Virus record (IMG/VR): IMGVR_UViG_3300045303_000036
Location: 1 to 42,018 of that record
DNA: 42,018 bases
DNA from: a virus
Reading direction: 5' to 3' (one strand)
Position 1 is the first letter of the stretch. Each line of letters starts with the position of its first letter. Position numbers and translations under genes: made by a program. Positions 38,847-42,018 of the stretch are shown here, one piece after another. The notes beneath the pieces were generated by a model. That model was not told the DNA's origin and did not search any database. It saw only the letters and a program-made list of their open reading frames with translations.

Positions 38847-39866
38847 TCAGCTACCCGGAGTCGGGTCGTACATTTTCCAATTAAACTTTGGGTTGGTCAT
38901 GCAAAGTTCGCCCATCCAGCCAATAAATTGGGCGATGGCGTCCTTGTCGATGGGCATCATTCCCTCACCCTTGAAGATGCTGTCGAAGTTACGGCTCGGG
39001 TGATAACGCAGCCGCAGGCTGTCGGTATGCAGGCCGTAGGTGGTGTCGGCCGGCATGTCCGAACCGATGCCGCCTTCCAGCACGATGGTGCTGCGCTTGC
39101 CGCCGCCGATGTACTCAAGCGTCGAGAAGCCCAGTTTGCCCAGCGAACCGCTGGTCTGGCGCTGGATGGCGATCGTTGCCGCGTCGTAGGCCTCGTAGTG
39201 CTCCTTCGACATCAACAGCAGATCGGCGTAGTCCTTGCCCCTCGACTGTGCCGTCATGATGCGGTTGAGCAGCGGACGAACGGTGGTCGAGGTGACTTGC
39301 GTCACGCCGGCCATGTACGACTGCACATTGAAGTACTGCGTCTGCCACCAGGCGTTCTGCGCCCGGTCGATGCCGCCATAGACGCCAGTGGTATTTGCAG
39401 TCGGGATCGCCGTCTGCAGGCCGGTGAGCTGCTTGCCGCCGCCGGCAGCGTGCAAGGCTGCGTCCATGGCGTCCTCGAGCGCGCGCTCGGCCGCGGCCAT
39501 GTAGCTCGAGAGCACGGCCATGACCTGGGCCTGGCCCTCGTTGTTGAGGATCTCCTGCTTGCTCAGGATGATGGGCACCGCCACCATCTTGGGCTCGAAC
39601 CAAGCATCGGCGAACAGATCGATCGCTGGGTTCAACAGCACATCATAGCCGTTGTACCATTGCGCGGTTTGCTTGGCGATCTGCAGCGTCTGGCGAATGC
39701 GCGGGCCGCTGTAGGTTTCCCACAGCCCCTTGTCACGCATCACCGCCAGAAGTGCGTTGTTGTCGGAGACGAGATCCTGGTAGGACGAGGAACGATCCTC
39801 GATCGCCATCGACAGGATCTGCTGGTAGGGAATATTACTTTCAGTTCCGACTGGAAGGATAGGCAT
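38847..39866 (-). CDS. Major capsid protein, 339 aa
   Basis: Follows the scaffold gene in the usual order and has the look of an HK97-fold shell protein: N-terminal helices (YQQILSMAIEDRSSSYQDLV), a central segment with EILNNEGQAQVMAVLSSYMA, and a C-terminal beta region (SDMPADTTYGLHTDSLRLRY, DAIAQFIGWMGELCMTNPKF). No signal peptide and no decoration insert. AGAGGA lies upstream of ATG 39866. Position, size and neighbours make the call secure; the exact coat family is not decided. Confidence 0.85.
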   Translation of the reverse strand: MPILPVGTESNIPYQQILSMAIEDRSSSYQDLVSDNNALLAVMRDKGLWETYSGPRIRQTLQIAKQTAQWYNGYDVLLNPAIDLFADAWFEPKMVAVPIILSKQEILNNEGQAQVMAVLSSYMAAAERALEDAMDAALHAAGGGKQLTGLQTAIPTANTTGVYGGIDRAQNAWWQTQYFNVQSYMAGVTQVTSTTVRPLLNRIMTAQSRGKDYADLLLMSKEHYEAYDAATIAIQRQTSGSLGKLGFSTLEYIGGGKRSTIVLEGGIGSDMPADTTYGLHTDSLRLRYHPSRNFDSIFKGEGMMPIDKDAIAQFIGWMGELCMTNPKFNWKMYDPTPGS

Positions 39867-39908
39867 GGCTCAGTCCTCTGCGTTTTCCCGGCGCGGAGGA
39901 CGAGCGTT

Positions 39909-39936
39909 GTTACAGCCCCCTACACGCCATTGCCAA
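39909..39936 (-). promoter_or_regulatory. Possible capsid promoter inside the scaffold gene end
   Basis: Minus-strand TTGGCA (39936-39931), 16 bases, TGTAAC (39914-39909). It would start about 36 bases before the capsid ATG. A rare GANTC site (39960-39964) lies about 24 bases upstream of the -35. The boxes are imperfect. Confidence 0.3.
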
Positions 39937-41230
39937 CACGGCGAGCTGCTCTCTCGAGCGACTCCTGTATCGTTGGGTGTTTCGCTTCCCCGTTGCGCCG
40001 CTGCCCGGCTGAGGGGCGTGTGTTGGCAACACCGTTGCCGTCTGGAGCGCCGCTGATCGAGGTCTTTCGGGTCTGAGCCGGTGTGGTGCGGGTCTGAGCC
40101 GCCTGTGGTGCGCTGGAGGGCCGTAGCTTGTCCGCGCGGGCGTAAGCTTGCTCCAACGGGAAGCCAAGATCAAGTTCCAGTTTGATCTGGTCGGCCAATT
40201 CGTCGAACCGCGGGTGCTGCTCGGCGAACTTGTCCACCTCGGCGCGGGTGCCGGCGAACTTCTGCTGATACACGAACTGGCGCAGGATCTGGTTCTGCTC
40301 CTCGACCTGTTGGTGCAGTTGTCCGATCCGCATTTCGGCGGATGTCTGGCTGTTCTGCTGCCGGGACATCTGGTGCTGTTCCGGCGTCATGCTCAGGACG
40401 TGATGGGCGAAGTCCTGGACCGTGATGGGCCCGCCGTCCGGCCGCTTCCAGCCGTTGGCCCGCGCCACGTTCTGCACAACGATGTCGATGCCGCCAACCC
40501 AGTCCTGGCGGATCTTCTGCTCGATCCCGTAATAGTTATCCATTGTCTTGCGTAGCGAGGTGCCCTGCTTGGTGCAGAGGTCGTGGTAGGGACGCAGTTC
40601 CTCCATGACGTCGTGGTCGCCACGATAGGCGTCGTAGGCTCCCTTGAACTCTTTAGCCATTTTGTAGACCGCGCCACGCACACTCTCCGGCGCTGCCGCC
40701 CATTCGGTCCTGGCTTGTTCGCTGAAGCGTCCCGGCGGCTCGCGGTACGGCGCACGCTCGTCCAGCGGCTTAATGGCTGGCTTGGCCGGCTGCAGCGGTA
40801 ATTGCTGCTGTCCTGGCGGTTGTGCCTCTGCCGGTGCCGGCTGCTCGGCCTTGGCCGGGTCCTTGGCAAACTTGCCGGCCTCCCGATAGCGCTGCTGCGC
40901 CTCGGACGGCTTGCCGGTGCGCTCGGTTTTCTCGGCGATCTTGTCCGGCGCCGCCTTTTCCTTGACGGTAGGCTCCGGTGGGTTGTTGTGGCCCATGCCG
41001 GGGCGCTCGCGCTTGGCCGCCGCCTGCGCCTCGGTGGCCTTGGCGAACGCCTTCTCGAGCGCCTCCTGCCGCGCCACATGCGCCGGCTTGGGCGGCGCCT
41101 GGTCGCCGATCGGCGTCGGTGAGCTGACCGGCGCCTCGTTGACCGGCACCTCGGTCTGCGCTGGCGGTGTCGGAAGTGCTGGAGCCGACGCTGACGGTGG
41201 CGGTGCTGACGGTTGTGTCGTATCGCTCAT
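39920..41230 (-). CDS. Scaffolding protein, 436 aa
   Basis: Position before the capsid gene and composition support a scaffold: an Ala/Pro/Gln/Glu-rich disordered N-terminal 170 residues, a helical middle (FSEQARTEWAAAPESVRGAV, VMEELRPYHDLCTKQGTSLR), a coiled coil (EMRIGQLHQQVEEQNQILRQ), then a compact end (VDKFAEQHPRFDELADQI, LPLEQAYARADKLRP-like). It also has the GMGHNNPPE motif (78-86) known in rhizobial phage proteins. ATGA overlap with the small gene upstream. It ends 53 bases before the capsid ATG. Confidence 0.75.
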   Translation of the reverse strand: MSDTTQPSAPPPSASAPALPTPPAQTEVPVNEAPVSSPTPIGDQAPPKPAHVARQEALEKAFAKATEAQAAAKRERPGMGHNNPPEPTVKEKAAPDKIAEKTERTGKPSEAQQRYREAGKFAKDPAKAEQPAPAEAQPPGQQQLPLQPAKPAIKPLDERAPYREPPGRFSEQARTEWAAAPESVRGAVYKMAKEFKGAYDAYRGDHDVMEELRPYHDLCTKQGTSLRKTMDNYYGIEQKIRQDWVGGIDIVVQNVARANGWKRPDGGPITVQDFAHHVLSMTPEQHQMSRQQNSQTSAEMRIGQLHQQVEEQNQILRQFVYQQKFAGTRAEVDKFAEQHPRFDELADQIKLELDLGFPLEQAYARADKLRPSSAPQAAQTRTTPAQTRKTSISGAPDGNGVANTRPSAGQRRNGEAKHPTIQESLERAARRVGNGV

Positions 41231-41508
41231 GGCGCTGCCCTTCCTAATTTCACCTTCAACTTGTCCAGCACTCCGGCTACGAGATAGGCGTCATCGAGGT
41301 TCAGCTTTTTGTTCAGCCAAAAAATGATCTCCTCGGCGAGCTTGTCGAAGCCAGGATGCGTCTTGGCAAACTCATCGACCTTCTTGCGCATTAACTTGAA
41401 CTCGTCGGCCCGCTTGGTATTGGCCAATTGCCTTGCCGATCGCTTCTCGTCGTGCCTTTTCAGCACTTTCCTGAGTGCTTGCTTTCTTCCTGGCCTTCGG
41501 CTTTTCAT
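41227..41508 (-). CDS. Small paralogue of the scaffold C-terminal module, 93 aa
   Basis: Residues about 44-61 (VDEFAKTHPGFDKLAEEI) match the scaffold's VDKFAEQHPRFDELADQI at 12 of 18 positions, and a similar LDDAYLVAGVLDKLK end follows. The N-terminus is very basic (MKSRRPGRKQALRKVLKRHD). Start 41508 has GGAGATCGG upstream but overlaps the previous gene by 137 bases; ATG 41391 would avoid most of it. ATGA overlap with the scaffold gene. It may bind the same partner as the scaffold end, or regulate assembly, which is inference. Confidence 0.6.
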   Translation of the reverse strand: MKSRRPGRKQALRKVLKRHDEKRSARQLANTKRADEFKLMRKKVDEFAKTHPGFDKLAEEIIFWLNKKLNLDDAYLVAGVLDKLKVKLGRAAP

Positions 41509-41704
41509 TTCCGATCTCCACTAACCCAAGTTGCCTTCCAACCCGGCGGAACGCCGACTTGGACGTATAGAACCGGCCATCGACCTGTTCTGTCGGGTCC
41601 ATGATGTCGCTGATGACATACGGACACGGCAGATCACTACGGGCCGGCGGCGTTGCCGGCTTGCAGAACCGCCAACGCCCAGGCTCGATCTCCAGCAGTT
41701 TCAC
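41372..41704 (-). CDS. Conserved small protein upstream of the scaffold, 110 aa
   Basis: GTG 41704 overlaps the SPRY-like gene stop (GTGA). The first 34 residues (LEIEPGRWRF, KPATPPARS, LPCPYVISDI) are repeated as a broken copy at 223-327. Then EPTEQVDGRFYTSKSAFRRV-type sequence (here DPTEQVDGRFYTSKSAFRRV), then a Lys/Ala-rich tail. The DGRFYTSKSAFRRVG piece looks like a small folded unit with a basic tail. I recall similar proteins in rhizobial prophages but can give no function. It is overlapped by the next gene for 137 bases. Confidence 0.6.
   Translation of the reverse strand: MKLLEIEPGRWRFCKPATPPARSDLPCPYVISDIMDPTEQVDGRFYTSKSAFRRVGRQLGLVEIGNEKPKARKKASTQESAEKARREAIGKAIGQYQAGRRVQVNAQEGR
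41603..41704 (-). repeat. Intact partner of the broken repeat at 223-327
   Basis: The first 34 codons of this gene are duplicated at the other end of the window, where 35 codons remain. DNA similarity is clear across the segment and ends after the codons for VISDI. Confidence 0.7.
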
Positions 41705-42018
41705 GACGGCCACCCAGACGTGAAACTTGACGGCACGGCATAACTAAAAGCCGATGCGCCAAAGTTGGCCGTTATAACGTTCCCTGCAATGCAACTCGTT
41801 CCGCCGAATGTTACAAAAGGCACCATCGTTCCGGCCGGGATTGTTATGCCGCCAACACCCGTAACTGGATCATTGCTTGAGGTGACATTTGAATTCCAAT
41901 TTACGCCGGCGTCTCTGAACCATATCAACCGAGCATCCAGATCGACCGCTATGCCGATCCACGTTCCGGCCGTGTTAACACCAATGTTGATACCCGTGTT
42001 GGTGCCACTGGCCCAAAG
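41701..42018 (-). CDS. C-terminal part of a SPRY-like virion protein (partial, runs off right edge)
   Basis: Open from 42018 to the stop at 41703. The 105 residues contain WASGTNTGINIGVNTAGTWI, IGIAVDLDARLIWFRDAGVN and ITANFGASAFSYAVPSSFTS, which match the second half of SPRY/concanavalin-like modules common in phage surface proteins. The first half of such a domain is not in the window. The partial gene at 1-165 is in the same frame and direction if the ends are joined. The stop overlaps the next GTG start. Confidence 0.65.
   Translation of the reverse strand, partial: LWASGTNTGINIGVNTAGTWIGIAVDLDARLIWFRDAGVNWNSNVTSSNDPVTGVGGITIPAGTMVPFVTFGGTSCIAGNVITANFGASAFSYAVPSSFTSGWPS

Noticed and set aside
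38754-40076. Rightward frame of 440 codons
   Set aside because: Antisense to the capsid and scaffold genes, with no recognisable motifs and no ribosome site.
1-42018. CRISPR array
   Set aside because: No regularly spaced direct repeats with unique spacers. The only arrays are in-frame coding repeats.
1-42018. tRNA genes or a tRNA-type attachment site
   Set aside because: No cloverleaf or tRNA 3' end was recognised by eye, including in the gap after integrase.
1-42018. Insertion sequence or transposase
   Set aside because: No transposase motifs. The mobile elements seen are HNH homing-type genes and the phage integrase.

Overview
The window is almost entirely the genome of a GC-rich temperate, podovirus-like tailed phage (or a prophage of one). 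Head, portal, terminase, gp4-like adaptor, tail nozzle and internal virion proteins are present. No tape measure, sheath or long-tail genes are visible. A tyrosine integrase, an excisionase-like protein and divergent repressor/Cro genes mark it as temperate. The host is probably an alphaproteobacterium, likely of the Rhizobiales/Bradyrhizobium type. The reasons are a phage-borne GcrA homologue, near absence of the CcrM site GANTC (14 found by eye, about 150 expected), a GHNNPPE motif and a PEP-CTERM-type cargo gene. This host call is inference.

Layout. A control region at 16464-17029 splits two transcription units. Leftward from PL (about 16500 down to 1) run: Cro-like repressor, small protein, GcrA homologue, XRE regulator, PD-(D/E)XK-like protein, two DUF1376 replication proteins (one fused to HNH), small genes, terminase, an HNH/AP2 homing endonuclease, portal, a 2OG-Fe(II) oxygenase, an HD-like protein, a large virion protein, and adhesin-type virion proteins with TIG and cadherin domains. 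The same direction resumes at 42018 and runs down to 23762: SPRY-like protein, scaffold, capsid, adaptor, collagen-like fibre, nozzle, acidic repeat protein, GNAT protein, internal virion proteins including a transglycosylase, LamG-like fibre, and a lysis cassette. Open frames at both window ends point the same way and stay in phase, so the genome is probably circular or circularly permuted, cut inside one gene and perhaps with a short gap.

Rightward from PR (16974 to 23756), after the repressor gene and its terminator, are small early genes, a YqaJ-like exonuclease, an ERF annealing protein, NinB, an HNH protein, an excisionase-like protein and integrase. A 170-bp noncoding gap (possible attP) follows, then a secreted protein with a PEP-CTERM/VPxPx-type sorting tail and its own hairpin terminator, then three small genes.

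How it works together. One dyad, TGTAC-N7-GTACA, lies inside both PL and PR at nearly the same place, so one repressor could silence both arms. The repressor is short and has no self-cleavage domain. Recombination uses an exonuclease/annealase pair, and replication probably recruits host enzymes through the DUF1376 proteins. GcrA may bias host sigma-70 transcription. Most adjacent genes overlap at their start/stop codons (ATGA, GTGA, TGATG), so translation is probably coupled through the long operons.
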